This document shows positions 1 to 7,477 of a stretch of 33,392 bases of DNA, piece after piece (the first letter of the stretch is position 1; every line of letters begins with the position of its first letter). The position numbers were made by a program, and so were the translations under genes. The notes beneath the pieces are model-generated. The model was not told the DNA's origin, searched no databases, and saw only the letters and a list, made by a program, of their open reading frames with translations. Where the stretch lies: assembly GCF_018332475.1 (NCBI RefSeq), contig NZ_BOQB01000149.1:1-33392 (forward strand), in the 5' to 3' direction. The stretch comes from Bacillus sanguinis (lineage in GTDB: Bacteria; Bacillota; Bacilli; Bacillales; Bacillaceae_G).

Positions 1-76
1 GGGCAGTTGATTCCCCACCTAACTTCCTCGTATTCGCCGAATTTTGAAGTAGGAATCTTACTGCCCGTTAAAGCGG
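1..76 (+). other. Structured element at left edge, possible IS605/TnpB-type right end
   Basis: The segment folds compactly. GGGCAGTTGATTCC near base 1 pairs imperfectly with GGAATCTTACTGCCC at about 53-67. CCTAACTTC pairs with GAAGTAGG inside it, with a small ATTC/GAAT tip. A CCCG/CGGG hairpin follows at about 64-77, just before the ribosome binding site of the next gene. There is no U-run, so it is not a simple terminator. The nested shape and abrupt end are reminiscent of the right ends (omega-RNA scaffolds) of IS200/IS605-family TnpB elements. The element would lie off the window, so this is a guess. A cis-acting leader of the HD gene is the alternative. Confidence 0.3.
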
Positions 77-97
77 GATAAAAGGAGTGAATGTTTT

Positions 98-655
98 ATG
101 CACCGTATTACGCTTGAACAAATTTTTAAACACCATATTACACAAAAATACGTAAATCGTTCTGGGATGGTCCACGCGATTGCTGTCGCTTACCATGCGT
201 TTCACTTAGCTAAAAAGCATCACGCCTCAGTCGATGCTGCAACAAAAGCTGGTTTCCTTCATGATATCGGACATCATACGTGGTACACAGGCGACGAATG
301 GGACTATGACTTATATAAAAAGAATGATATCCATGCAATTAAAGGAGCAGAAAGAGCTCATAAATTGCTTATTAGATTAGGAGAACATCCGAAACTAGCA
401 AAAGAAATTTCTATCGCAATTCTTCTTCATACAGATTCTTTCTTAGTACAACAAGAAATTGAAAGAACATCTCTTCAAAACATTATTAAATGGGCAGACG
501 AAGCAGATGAAGAACCAGGCGGAGCACATCATTATAGAACAATTTCTTACGAAAAAGCATTAAAAGCTATTCAGCAGTTGGATCGATTAGTAGAGCGTGA
601 ATTGCAAATAGAGCAATCAAAATTGAATAACAGGGCAGAACATAGTTATCAATGA
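98..655 (+). CDS. HD-domain phosphohydrolase family protein
   Basis: A 185-residue soluble protein with an HD-type metal-dependent phosphohydrolase signature: His26 in the first helix, the His55-Asp56 doublet in GFLHDIGHH, and a later LLHTDSF segment that may supply another ligand. It resembles the small Bacillus HD-superfamily hydrolases (YqeK-like), whose substrates are usually nucleotides. The substrate here cannot be told from sequence. The start is the ATG served by AAAAGGAG about ten bases upstream; an earlier ATG seven bases before it is out of frame. The gene stands alone, followed by its own terminator, and lies directly downstream of the structured element at the left edge. Confidence 0.8.
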   Translation: MHRITLEQIFKHHITQKYVNRSGMVHAIAVAYHAFHLAKKHHASVDAATKAGFLHDIGHHTWYTGDEWDYDLYKKNDIHAIKGAERAHKLLIRLGEHPKLAKEISIAILLHTDSFLVQQEIERTSLQNIIKWADEADEEPGGAHHYRTISYEKALKAIQQLDRLVERELQIEQSKLNNRAEHSYQ

Positions 656-656
656 G

Positions 657-688
657 AAAGAGGCATCACTATAGGGTGATACCTCTTT
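657..688 (+). terminator. Intrinsic terminator of the HD gene
   Basis: A hairpin AAAGAGG-c-ATCAC / GTGAT-a-CCTCTTT with a TATAGG-type loop, followed by TTATTATTTT. It begins two bases after the stop codon. Confidence 0.85.
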
Positions 689-711
689 TATTATTTTATG
701 GAAAATACACC

Positions 712-743
712 TTTATATGTAATATTTAAATGTTACATATAAA
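712..743. promoter_or_regulatory. 11-bp inverted repeat upstream of the first CPBP gene
   Basis: TTTATATGTAA (712-722) and TTACATATAAA (733-743) are perfect inverted copies separated by ten bases. A TATAAT-like -10 box follows at about 755-760, so the right arm falls where a -35 region would be. This is an operator-like geometry. The regulator is unknown. Confidence 0.5.
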
Positions 744-794
744 AACAAAATACTTTATAATTAAATATACAAATATAAAGAGGTGATTTTACAA

Positions 795-1508
795 ATGCAA
801 CCTGCTACACAACTTTCTAATGAACAGAAATACTCTATGTCATGGGGACAATTTATCAGCTCCGTTTTATTCGCTTTTTTCGGAACTGGACTTATTACTG
901 TGTTCCTCGCAATGCCCTTAACAATTTATACAGCAGGTCTTACAGATAAAAAACAAATTGCCCTGTACGAATCTATTGCCAATACTGCAAGTACCGTATT
1001 ACAACTAACCGTGTTGTTATTCTTCATTTTTAAATTCGAACCCGCAAAAAATTTACTATTAAAATCTTTTAACTTTAAAGCACTGAAAGAATGGCGCACA
1101 TACGTATACTTACTTCTTTTCTTCGTTATAAACATCATACTCAATTACATACTGTTAAATTATGTGTTCCAAGACGCAACAAAGCAGCAATCTTCCGCAC
1201 TAAACTTAGACATTTTTAAGCAGTATCAAATATTATTACTTCTCAGCTTTGCAATACTCACACCAATTTTTGAAGAGCTTATTTTCCGTGGTTTTTTACT
1301 TCACTTCTTCTCTGAACGCTTTCCATTTTGGATTGCAGCCATCGTAACAAGTTTCTTCTTCGGGATCGCTCATACATACTCACTTGGGGTAATGGTAATT
1401 ACTTTCTTCATGGGATTATTAATGGCTATTTTATGCAAGAAAACAAAATCCATTATTCCAGCTATGTTATTTCATATTATGAATAATATGTTGGCATTCT
1501 TGAGTTAA
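795..1508 (+). CDS. CPBP family intramembrane metalloprotease (CAAX/Abi type), copy 1
   Basis: A 237-residue polytopic membrane protein with the three CPBP motifs: Glu160-Glu161-x3-Arg165 (EELIFR), His193 in FFFGIAH, and His227-x3-Asn231 (HIMNN). These residues form the glutamate/histidine active site of CAAX-prenyl-endopeptidase-like proteins, which in bacteria act in peptide processing or bacteriocin immunity. The substrate here is unknown. About six to seven hydrophobic helices are visible. A GTG at 783 is in frame but lies inside the SD; AGAGGTG sits nine bases before the ATG at 795, so that start is chosen. It is a tandem paralogue of the next gene, and the two are most alike over the C-terminal motif block. 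Confidence 0.85.
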   Translation: MQPATQLSNEQKYSMSWGQFISSVLFAFFGTGLITVFLAMPLTIYTAGLTDKKQIALYESIANTASTVLQLTVLLFFIFKFEPAKNLLLKSFNFKALKEWRTYVYLLLFFVINIILNYILLNYVFQDATKQQSSALNLDIFKQYQILLLLSFAILTPIFEELIFRGFLLHFFSERFPFWIAAIVTSFFFGIAHTYSLGVMVITFFMGLLMAILCKKTKSIIPAMLFHIMNNMLAFLS

Positions 1509-1537
1509 AAAGAGGTATCATTGCGATACCTCTTTTT
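1507..1537. terminator. Terminator after CPBP copy 1
   Basis: A 13-bp stem, AAAAAGAGGTATC / GATACCTCTTTTT, with a five-base loop. It is symmetrical enough to work in both directions. The paralogous gene has an equivalent hairpin at 2428-2460, and the two belong to the same duplicated block. Confidence 0.85.
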
Positions 1538-1570
1538 ACTCTTTTATAACAACTTCAAACTCTTCCGTTT
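1536..1570 (-). pseudogene. Remnant of the 3' end of a DUF4179 anti-sigma gene
   Basis: On the minus strand this stretch reads TEEFEVVIKE-stop, nearly identical to the last residues of the intact anti-sigma gene at 2458-3483 (EEEFEVVIKE-stop). A three-base deletion follows the matching block and similarity ends soon after. It is a fragment of about 11 codons with no start, left when the CPBP gene, its terminator and the edge of the convergent neighbour were duplicated together. Confidence 0.75.
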
Positions 1571-1664
1571 GCACAGAACATCAATGTCAAATCATTACTG
1601 TCTGTAAATATTAGCTTCAAAATATCATTTTTACTACACTGATGACTTTTTTGTATAAATATTC

Positions 1665-1670
1665 TATAAT
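1665..1670 (+). promoter_or_regulatory. -10 box candidate for CPBP copy 2
   Basis: TATAAT, preceded by a poor TGACTT-like -35 about 16 bases upstream. It sits about 45 bases before the ribosome binding site of the second CPBP gene. The rest of 1571-1700 is AT-rich and shows nothing else. Confidence 0.45.
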
Positions 1671-1755
1671 CTTTATATATAACTATAAAATAAATAAGGA
1701 TAGGTGATTCACTATTATACAAGCCACGCAACTAACTTACCCACAAAAACACCCT

Positions 1756-2430
1756 ATGTCACTCTCACAATTTCTATTTTCACTCGTTTTTGCGATTTGG
1801 GGAACAGGATTTCTAGCCGATCTCTTTATAGGCCTTCCTACCGTTATTTATACAGAAGGTTTAACCGATCCAAAACAAATTGCTTTAACAAAATCACTTA
1901 CTACTTTTGGGAGGCATTTATTTGTATTGTGCATTTTATTAATTTTAATTTATGCATATAAGCCATTAAGAAATTTAATTGTCCCAACACTAAACTTTAC
2001 AGCATTAAAAAAAGTAAGCACATACATCTATATCATTCTTTTTTACGGACTACATATCGTTAACGATATATTTATAATTAATAATATTTTTCCTGATGCG
2101 GTAAAAGAGCAGTCATCCGCTTTAGACCTAGAAATGTTAAAACAATACAAACTATTATTGCTAATAGGTGGCGCTATACTTGTACCTATTTTTGAAGAAC
2201 TTATAGTCCGCGGTATTATTCTTCACTTCCTACAACAGCGCTTCCCATTTTGGATTGCAGCGTTTGGGTCTAGCTTCCTCTTCGGAATAGGTCATATATA
2301 CTCAACTGGTGTGATGTTTAGTATGTTCATCATGGGTCTATTTATGGCCATTTTATGTAAAAAAACAAAATCCATTATTCCAGCTATATTACTTCATATT
2401 ATGAATAATATGTTAGCCTTTTTAGGATAA
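1756..2430 (+). CDS. CPBP family intramembrane metalloprotease, copy 2, with aberrant start region
   Basis: A 224-residue protein from the first conventional ATG. It keeps the CPBP residues: EELIVR, FLFGIGH and HIMNN. The ATG at 1756 has no SD. A good SD (AGGTGA, 1702-1707) lies further up, and the reading frame stays open from there. The coding sequence from 1717 (IQATQLTYPQKHP) aligns with the N-terminus of copy 1, but the aligned start codon is ATA, preceded by ATT at 1714. From 1717 the product would be 237 residues, the same length as copy 1. So either ATT/ATA is used, with weak initiation, or a shortened protein is made from 1756. The GTG at 1704 is out of frame. Function is as for copy 1: a probable membrane protease with unknown substrate. 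Confidence 0.75.
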   Translation: MSLSQFLFSLVFAIWGTGFLADLFIGLPTVIYTEGLTDPKQIALTKSLTTFGRHLFVLCILLILIYAYKPLRNLIVPTLNFTALKKVSTYIYIILFYGLHIVNDIFIINNIFPDAVKEQSSALDLEMLKQYKLLLLIGGAILVPIFEELIVRGIILHFLQQRFPFWIAAFGSSFLFGIGHIYSTGVMFSMFIMGLFMAILCKKTKSIIPAILLHIMNNMLAFLG

Positions 2431-2460
2431 AGAGAGGTATCATCACGTTACCTCTCTTTA
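2428..2460. terminator. Bidirectional terminator between CPBP copy 2 and the anti-sigma gene
   Basis: A 12-bp stem, TAAAGAGAGGTA / TACCTCTCTTTA. It contains the stop codons of both convergent genes. Confidence 0.8.
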
Positions 2461-3483
2461 CTCTTTTATAACAACTTCAAACTCTTCTTCCGTTAACACT
2501 TTTCGATAATTCGTTTTCTTTTCTCCCTCTTCACCAGAAGTTAGGACAGGCGTCAGAAAAATTTTCTTTACACTATCTTCTAATTTTTCAAACCGCCAAT
2601 AACTATTTTTCGATAATGTAAGACCTGAATGTGGTATTAACTCTTTTCCATCTTGATCTTTCGCGATAAATTTCACCTCTAATTTCGTTCCATTCAACAT
2701 TTTATAGTTCAACTTCGCAGATATAGGAGAAACTTTTAAATCTTCCACTTCTATTTTTTGACCATTTTCTAATTTAAAATGCTTATGGATTGGGATTGTC
2801 TTCGTTTCAGCTTTTAATTTGTCTCCAGATGCTTTAAAGGAAAAGCCCCATTCTCCTTTCCATGTTGAATTCTCTTCTTTTAAAGAGATATCTCTATATA
2901 CAACTTGTATATCACATTCTCCATGAATTTCTAGAGGGTTCATTTCACCATCTTTTAAATCTATATTTGAGAAAAATGTATACGTGTATTCATTTATTTT
3001 CTTGTCCCCGCCGCTACCGCTACCATTTAACTGTTTTCCATTTATATAAATATCAGGGCTAGGATAAGAGCCCTCTAAATTGATACGACTAGACTTAAAC
3101 GTACTATTAACAATAATCTGCCCTTCATCTATCATCACTTCATCTAACCGTACTTCTACACCGTTATCATAAACTGTTTGTCCTATTGTCGTTTTATATT
3201 CTTTTAAAGGTTCCCCTCTACTGTTTACGTAGTCTTCCATTTTACTTCCGATTAACGGTATATCCGCAATCATCCTTCTCATATCTACAGTCATCATCAT
3301 AATAAATAATGCCGCAGCCGATGTTACAATCGCTACATTCCGTTTCGTATGAGCTTTGTTCGTTTTTATTTTTTTACGAACTCGCTTTTTTATTTTCTGT
3401 TTCTCTATATGAGTTAAGTTAACCTCTTCATATTCATTCTCATCCATTTTTATATCATTTAACATTTCATATGGATCTTTCAT
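2458..3483 (-). CDS. DUF4179-domain anti-sigma factor, membrane bound
   Basis: A 341-residue type II membrane protein. It has a short, very basic cytoplasmic N-terminus (about residues 1-50, KQKIKKRVRKKIKTNK), one transmembrane helix (about 50-67, VAIVTSAAALFIMMM) and a long extracytoplasmic beta-rich region of the DUF4179 type. Such proteins are partners of ECF sigma factors, holding them at the membrane until a stimulus arrives. The sigma gene lies 21 bases upstream on the same strand, which fits. An in-frame GTG at 3492 lies within the SD (AGAGAGGTGA), so the ATG at 3483 is chosen. The stimulus is unknown. The two convergent CPBP proteases are possible but unproven candidates for its proteolysis. 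Confidence 0.8.
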   Translation of the reverse strand: MKDPYEMLNDIKMDENEYEEVNLTHIEKQKIKKRVRKKIKTNKAHTKRNVAIVTSAAALFIMMMTVDMRRMIADIPLIGSKMEDYVNSRGEPLKEYKTTIGQTVYDNGVEVRLDEVMIDEGQIIVNSTFKSSRINLEGSYPSPDIYINGKQLNGSGSGGDKKINEYTYTFFSNIDLKDGEMNPLEIHGECDIQVVYRDISLKEENSTWKGEWGFSFKASGDKLKAETKTIPIHKHFKLENGQKIEVEDLKVSPISAKLNYKMLNGTKLEVKFIAKDQDGKELIPHSGLTLSKNSYWRFEKLEDSVKKIFLTPVLTSGEEGEKKTNYRKVLTEEEFEVVIKE

Positions 3484-3504
3484 TTTCTTCACCTCTCTTC
3501 TTAT

Positions 3505-4044
3505 TTATTTCATCCGATTATGTAAAAATAATGCCCTTAGTTTCTTCCGACCTCTCGATAGACGATTGTATATAAAAGAAGTTTTCACTCCCATTTTCTC
3601 TGCAATATCTTCTACACTATCTTCTTCCACGTAATGCCTCATAAAAATTTCTTTATCGTTCTTCTTTAAATGATTTAATATATGTTCCATATCATTACTA
3701 ATTTCGTTTTTAGGTGTAGTATGCATTGCTATTTCAACTATTTGATCTAATCCTTTTTCATTTACTGTCTTCGCATATTTTCTCGCATAATCAATAGATT
3801 TATATTTTGTAATAGCTGCAATCCAATTTTTTAACGTATTTTTCTCTTCATCATACTTTTCAATATGATTCCAAATTGCCAATAACACATCATCCATACA
3901 TTCCTCTTGCACATCTTGAAAAGAAGCTAAATGCTTCTGAATAATACTTTTTATTAGTCCGCCGTACTGGTCGATAATAAAATATAATGCTTTTTCGTTC
4001 CTGTTCCTTAGCTGATACGCAACATTTTCTTCTGTAATTTTCAT
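3505..4044 (-). CDS. ECF-type RNA polymerase sigma factor
   Basis: A 179-residue sigma-70 family protein with only regions 2 and 4. Region 2 covers roughly residues 20-92 (core-binding QEECMDDVLLAIW and KSIDYAR). Region 4 covers roughly 125-175, ending in the helix-turn-helix SVEDIAEKMGVKTSFIYNRL. It should direct RNA polymerase to a small regulon under control of the downstream anti-sigma factor. The frame extends seven codons upstream to an ATG at 4065, but those codons encode the SD itself (GAGAGGAGGGAG). The ATG at 4044 is therefore the start. Confidence 0.85.
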   Translation of the reverse strand: MKITEENVAYQLRNRNEKALYFIIDQYGGLIKSIIQKHLASFQDVQEECMDDVLLAIWNHIEKYDEEKNTLKNWIAAITKYKSIDYARKYAKTVNEKGLDQIVEIAMHTTPKNEISNDMEHILNHLKKNDKEIFMRHYVEEDSVEDIAEKMGVKTSFIYNRLSRGRKKLRALFLHNRMK

Positions 4045-4081
4045 ATACTCCCTCCTCTCTAACATGCTCTATATCTATTAA

Positions 4082-4110
4082 TTCGTATCATTACTTCTCA
4101 TTTCTATCAA
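4082..4110 (-). promoter_or_regulatory. Weak promoter candidate for the sigma/anti-sigma pair
   Basis: On the minus strand, TTGATA (4105-4110) is followed after 17 bases by TACGAA (4082-4087). The -10 match is poor. An autoregulated ECF promoter was looked for and not recognised. Confidence 0.3.
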
Positions 4111-4190
4111 TTTATACATATTTATTAATAATATCCAAAATAAACCTCCTGTAGTAAAATATAACTGATTACTATAGAAGGAAATTATAT

Positions 4191-4555
4191 ATGTTGAGCT
4201 TACTTTGGATTCTTTATATGTCCTTCTTGTTTTATGTGGAGTTTTCAGTGATATTTTTTTAAATTGTTACTAGCATGAAACATCGTAAATTATTTGTTGG
4301 TTTAATAGGGCTACTCACCTTCTCCTTTGTCACTCTACCTTTTGTTTTTGGGGCATTGGGGTGAATAGCGATACAATCCTCCCTATTTCAACTACTTTAT
4401 ATTAGATACTGTTTTCTTTAACTGGATTATTCGCAGGTTTAAGTGAGTTACAGGCAAAAATTAAAAGTATACGTAATATGGGATTCATTATTTTTATCGT
4501 TGGAATATTAGAGGTTATCTTCTGGGTACTTTTATCTGTAGGGGATTCATTCTAA
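4191..4555 (+). pseudogene. Decayed paralogue of the adjacent small membrane protein
   Basis: Fragments in several frames match the intact gene at 4586-4942. IVTSMKHRK corresponds to IIVGIKHRK. A stretch reading ISTTLY-stop-ILFSLTGLF corresponds to ISGTLYWCFFSLAGLL. KIKSIRNMGFIIFIVG corresponds to QISSIRSMGTILFITG. Internal stops occur near 4260, 4352 and 4403, and the frame changes at least twice. A start-like ATG at 4191 with AGAAGGA upstream survives. It is a tandem duplicate that has lost coding capacity, not a sequencing slip, since several independent lesions are present. Confidence 0.8.
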
Positions 4556-4585
4556 ATATAATATTTTATCGGAGGTAATACAGAA

Positions 4586-4942
4586 GTGTTTGGAATATTA
4601 ACTTGGATGATTTTAGCTCTTACTTTCATGTTATGCGCATTTATCGTTGGTATTTTTTTAATTATTGTAGGCATTAAACACCGTAAATCACTTACTATTA
4701 CAGCTGGTTTAATTAGCATTTCACTTATCGTTGTTCCTATCACTTGTATAGGTTCTGGAATAGATTTAGAGGGGATGGTTCCAATTTCAGGAACTTTATA
4801 TTGGTGCTTCTTCTCTTTAGCTGGACTATTAGCTATTATAAGCGGAAGACAAATATCGAGTATTCGTTCTATGGGGACAATTTTGTTTATAACAGGGCTG
4901 TGCTCCGTAACTGGTTATCATTTTTTATATCTAACTCTTTAG
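4586..4942 (+). CDS. Small four-helix membrane protein of unknown function
   Basis: A 118-residue protein starting at GTG with a strong SD (GGAGGTAA) seven bases upstream. Four hydrophobic segments are visible: about residues 3-27, 36-56, 70-88 and 95-116. A basic KHRKS loop follows the first. No family is recognised and no catalytic motif is apparent. A degenerate tandem copy lies immediately upstream. It converges on the MFS gene and shares a terminator with it. Confidence 0.65.
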   Translation: MFGILTWMILALTFMLCAFIVGIFLIIVGIKHRKSLTITAGLISISLIVVPITCIGSGIDLEGMVPISGTLYWCFFSLAGLLAIISGRQISSIRSMGTILFITGLCSVTGYHFLYLTL

Positions 4943-4949
4943 AAAGACA

Positions 4950-4978
4950 AAAAGCAGGGAAATTAATTCCCTGCTTTT
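4950..4978. terminator. Bidirectional terminator
   Basis: An 11-bp stem, AAAAGCAGGGA / TCCCTGCTTTT, with a seven-base loop, between the small membrane protein gene and the MFS gene. It overlaps the last codons of the MFS gene. Confidence 0.9.
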
Positions 4979-6747
4979 CTATTTGGTTTATTTCCTGATG
5001 GTAAGAAGAACGATAACACCCAAGCAATACCCGCCAGTATCGTTGCAACTAAGAATGCATCGTTAATACCGTTAATTGCAGATAGCTTTGAAATTTGTCC
5101 ATATAGTAGTTGTGTGCTCATCGCATCTCCTGCTTGCGCTGAGCCAGCTAAGGCTGCTAAACTTTGGCCCATACCGTGTACTTTATCAACTAAAATTGGA
5201 TTTGACGTCGTTAACATGTTGCCGTAATCTGCTACGTGAGCAGTTGTTTGTTGCGTCATAAGTGTAATTAATATCGCTGTTCCAATTGAACCAGCTACTT
5301 GTCTTGACGTATTTTGCGTTGCTGTACCGTGAGAAATTAATTTCATCGGCAGTGCGTTCATACCAGCTGTCATAATTGGCATCATAATGAATGACATACC
5401 AATTGAACGTATAATATAATCCATCATAATAACGCTATACGGCGTATCCATCGATAACGTTGTGAATTCGTATGTCGCAAATGTTGTAATTGCTAATCCA
5501 ACAATGGCTAACGGACGAATACCATATTTATCAAATAGTTTACCTGCAACAGGTCCCATGATACCCATAATTAATGATCCTGGTAGTAATAATAAACCTG
5601 ATTCAATCGGTGTGAAACCGCGAATGTTTTGCAGATATACTGGAAGTAATAACATACCTCCGAATAATGCCATCGTAACGATTGCATTAATTACTAAAGT
5701 AAAAGTAAATACTGGATATTTAAATACTTGTAAATCAAGCATTTTATTGTCTGTCGTTAACTCTCTCCAAATAAATAATGCTAACCCAATTACACCGATA
5801 ACAAGTGAAATAATAACTTCGGCACTAGTCCAACTATTATTTCCAGCTTCACTAAATCCGTACAATAAGCTTCCTAGTCCAATACTTGAACTAACAACAC
5901 CAAATATATCTAATTTCGTTTTAGACACTGGCTGAGCTAGTGTAAAGAATTTTAAAGATAGGAACGTAATAATTAAACCGATAATAAACATCGCATAGAA
6001 CATTAAGTTCCAGCTGTAATTTTCAATCACCCAACCTGTTACAGTTGGTCCGATAGCTGGAGCTAAAATCATCGCTACACCTAGTAATCCCATCGCCGCT
6101 CCACGCTTATGAGGCGGGAACAATGTCATGAAGATATTCATACCAACCGGCATTAAGATACCTGCACCAACCGCTTGAATAACGCGGCCCGTCATCATCA
6201 TCGTAAAGTTTCCTGAAGTAGCACAAATGATAGATCCTACCGTGAAGAATAACATTGCCGCTACGAATAATTTACGATACGTAAATCGTGAAACTAAAAA
6301 GGCACTAATCGGTACTAAAATACCATTTACAAGCATGAAACCTGTAATTAACCATTGTGCTGTTGAAGTTGATACGTTAAATTCATTCATTAACGGAGGC
6401 AATGCAACGTTAATGATTGTTTGGTTTAAAATAGAAACAAACATGCCGAGAATTAATACAGCTACAACTGCTTTTACGTTCACATTCTCTACAGGCGTAG
6501 ATATTTGTTTTTTCGGCACTTCTTCTTCTTGCTTTCCTGTTTCTAATTCAACTACATTAGAAATTTCCTTTTCTTGCTTTCGTTCAATTTCTTTCTCTTC
6601 TGTTTCTACCTTACTTACTTCTATTTTATTTACGGCTGGGACTTGTTCTTCTCCCACGTTCGTTTTTTTCTTTCGTAAAAGACGATTTACAAGGAAGAAG
6701 ACGATTATACAAAATAGTGCATATCCTGCAATTGCAATTGAGGACAT
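4963..6747 (-). CDS. DHA2-family (EmrB/QacA-type) MFS drug efflux pump with N-terminal extension
   Basis: A 594-residue proton-driven multidrug exporter of the 14-helix DHA2 type. Motif C is visible in APAIGPTVTGW. The GRVIQAVGAGILMP stretch and the LNQTIINVALP opening of the first canonical helix are typical of EmrB. An extra hydrophobic helix (about 3-20) and a highly charged Glu/Lys linker (about 24-85) precede the usual domain. Family members are usually some 80-100 residues shorter. The SD lies just before the ATG. The adaptor gene ends 12 bases upstream on the same strand, so the two form an operon controlled by the divergent TetR gene. The exported compound is unknown. Confidence 0.88.
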   Translation of the reverse strand: MSSIAIAGYALFCIIVFFLVNRLLRKKKTNVGEEQVPAVNKIEVSKVETEEKEIERKQEKEISNVVELETGKQEEEVPKKQISTPVENVNVKAVVAVLILGMFVSILNQTIINVALPPLMNEFNVSTSTAQWLITGFMLVNGILVPISAFLVSRFTYRKLFVAAMLFFTVGSIICATSGNFTMMMTGRVIQAVGAGILMPVGMNIFMTLFPPHKRGAAMGLLGVAMILAPAIGPTVTGWVIENYSWNLMFYAMFIIGLIITFLSLKFFTLAQPVSKTKLDIFGVVSSSIGLGSLLYGFSEAGNNSWTSAEVIISLVIGVIGLALFIWRELTTDNKMLDLQVFKYPVFTFTLVINAIVTMALFGGMLLLPVYLQNIRGFTPIESGLLLLPGSLIMGIMGPVAGKLFDKYGIRPLAIVGLAITTFATYEFTTLSMDTPYSVIMMDYIIRSIGMSFIMMPIMTAGMNALPMKLISHGTATQNTSRQVAGSIGTAILITLMTQQTTAHVADYGNMLTTSNPILVDKVHGMGQSLAALAGSAQAGDAMSTQLLYGQISKLSAINGINDAFLVATILAGIAWVLSFFLPSGNKPNRKAGN

Positions 6748-6759
6748 CTCATCTCCCCC

Positions 6760-7413
6760 TTACTTATGAATACGAACTGACACATTCATTCCAGGAACAA
6801 TATTTACTGATTTGCTATGATCTAAAGAAATTTTAACTGGTACTACTTGTGTTACTTTCGTATAGTTCGCTGTTGCGTTGCTTGATGGTAACATAGAGAA
6901 TGTGTTCGCTGTTGTTAATCCAACCTGCTCTACTTTTCCTGATAACGTTGTATCTGGGTATGCATCTACATACACATCTACATCTTGACCTTTTTGTACA
7001 TCGTCAACATCTGTTTCTTCAATGTTTGCTGTTACCCATAAATTGTTCATATCAAATGCGTAAGCAATTGGGCTACCTGCTCCAACGAAAGCATTTGTCG
7101 TCGCGTTTGATTGTACAACTGTTGCATTTTGCGGAATTGTTACATCTACTGTTTGTTCTCCATTTGCTGCCGCTACAGTGACAGCACCTAATTTATCATT
7201 CTCATTGTAGTTCTTACCTACTTCAGCTTTCCAGTCAGTTAATTTACCTGCTACTGGCGATGCAATCGGAATTACCTTTCCATCAATTTTTGCATTGTCT
7301 GTTTTTAAGTAATTTTCCGCTTGATTGTAATAGTAATAACCGCCAATACCGCCGCCAACTAGTACAATTAATGTGATAATGTTGATAATCACCATTCTTC
7401 GAAACTGATTCAT
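6760..7413 (-). CDS. HlyD/EmrA-like membrane fusion adaptor, short form
   Basis: A 217-residue protein with one N-terminal transmembrane helix (about 8-28, IITLIVLVGGGIGGYYYY). It is followed by a lipoyl-like barrel-sandwich half-motif (YLKTDNAKIDGKVIPIASPVAGKL), a second half (AYAFDMNNLWVTANIEETDVDDVQKGQDV) and a beta-barrel segment ending in VPGMNVSVRIHK. The long coiled-coil hairpin of Gram-negative EmrA, which reaches the outer-membrane channel, is absent, consistent with a single-membrane cell. It should pair with the MFS pump encoded 12 bases downstream. The frame extends to 7437, but AAGGAGAGG lies in that extension, so the ATG at 7413 is used. Confidence 0.85.
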   Translation of the reverse strand: MNQFRRMVIINIITLIVLVGGGIGGYYYYNQAENYLKTDNAKIDGKVIPIASPVAGKLTDWKAEVGKNYNENDKLGAVTVAAANGEQTVDVTIPQNATVVQSNATTNAFVGAGSPIAYAFDMNNLWVTANIEETDVDDVQKGQDVDVYVDAYPDTTLSGKVEQVGLTTANTFSMLPSSNATANYTKVTQVVPVKISLDHSKSVNIVPGMNVSVRIHK

Positions 7414-7477
7414 TGCATTCCTCTCCTTATATCGCATATAATTTTTTTCTAAACTATTTACGTCCTTATTGTTTAGA

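Noticed and set aside
1704-1961. 85-codon plus-strand frame starting at GTG in front of CPBP copy 2
   Set aside because: It is out of frame with the conserved CPBP coding sequence; the GTG is part of the SD of copy 2.
5462-5935. 157-codon plus-strand frame inside the MFS gene
   Set aside because: It is antisense to a clear coding gene, has no SD and has no recognisable protein features.
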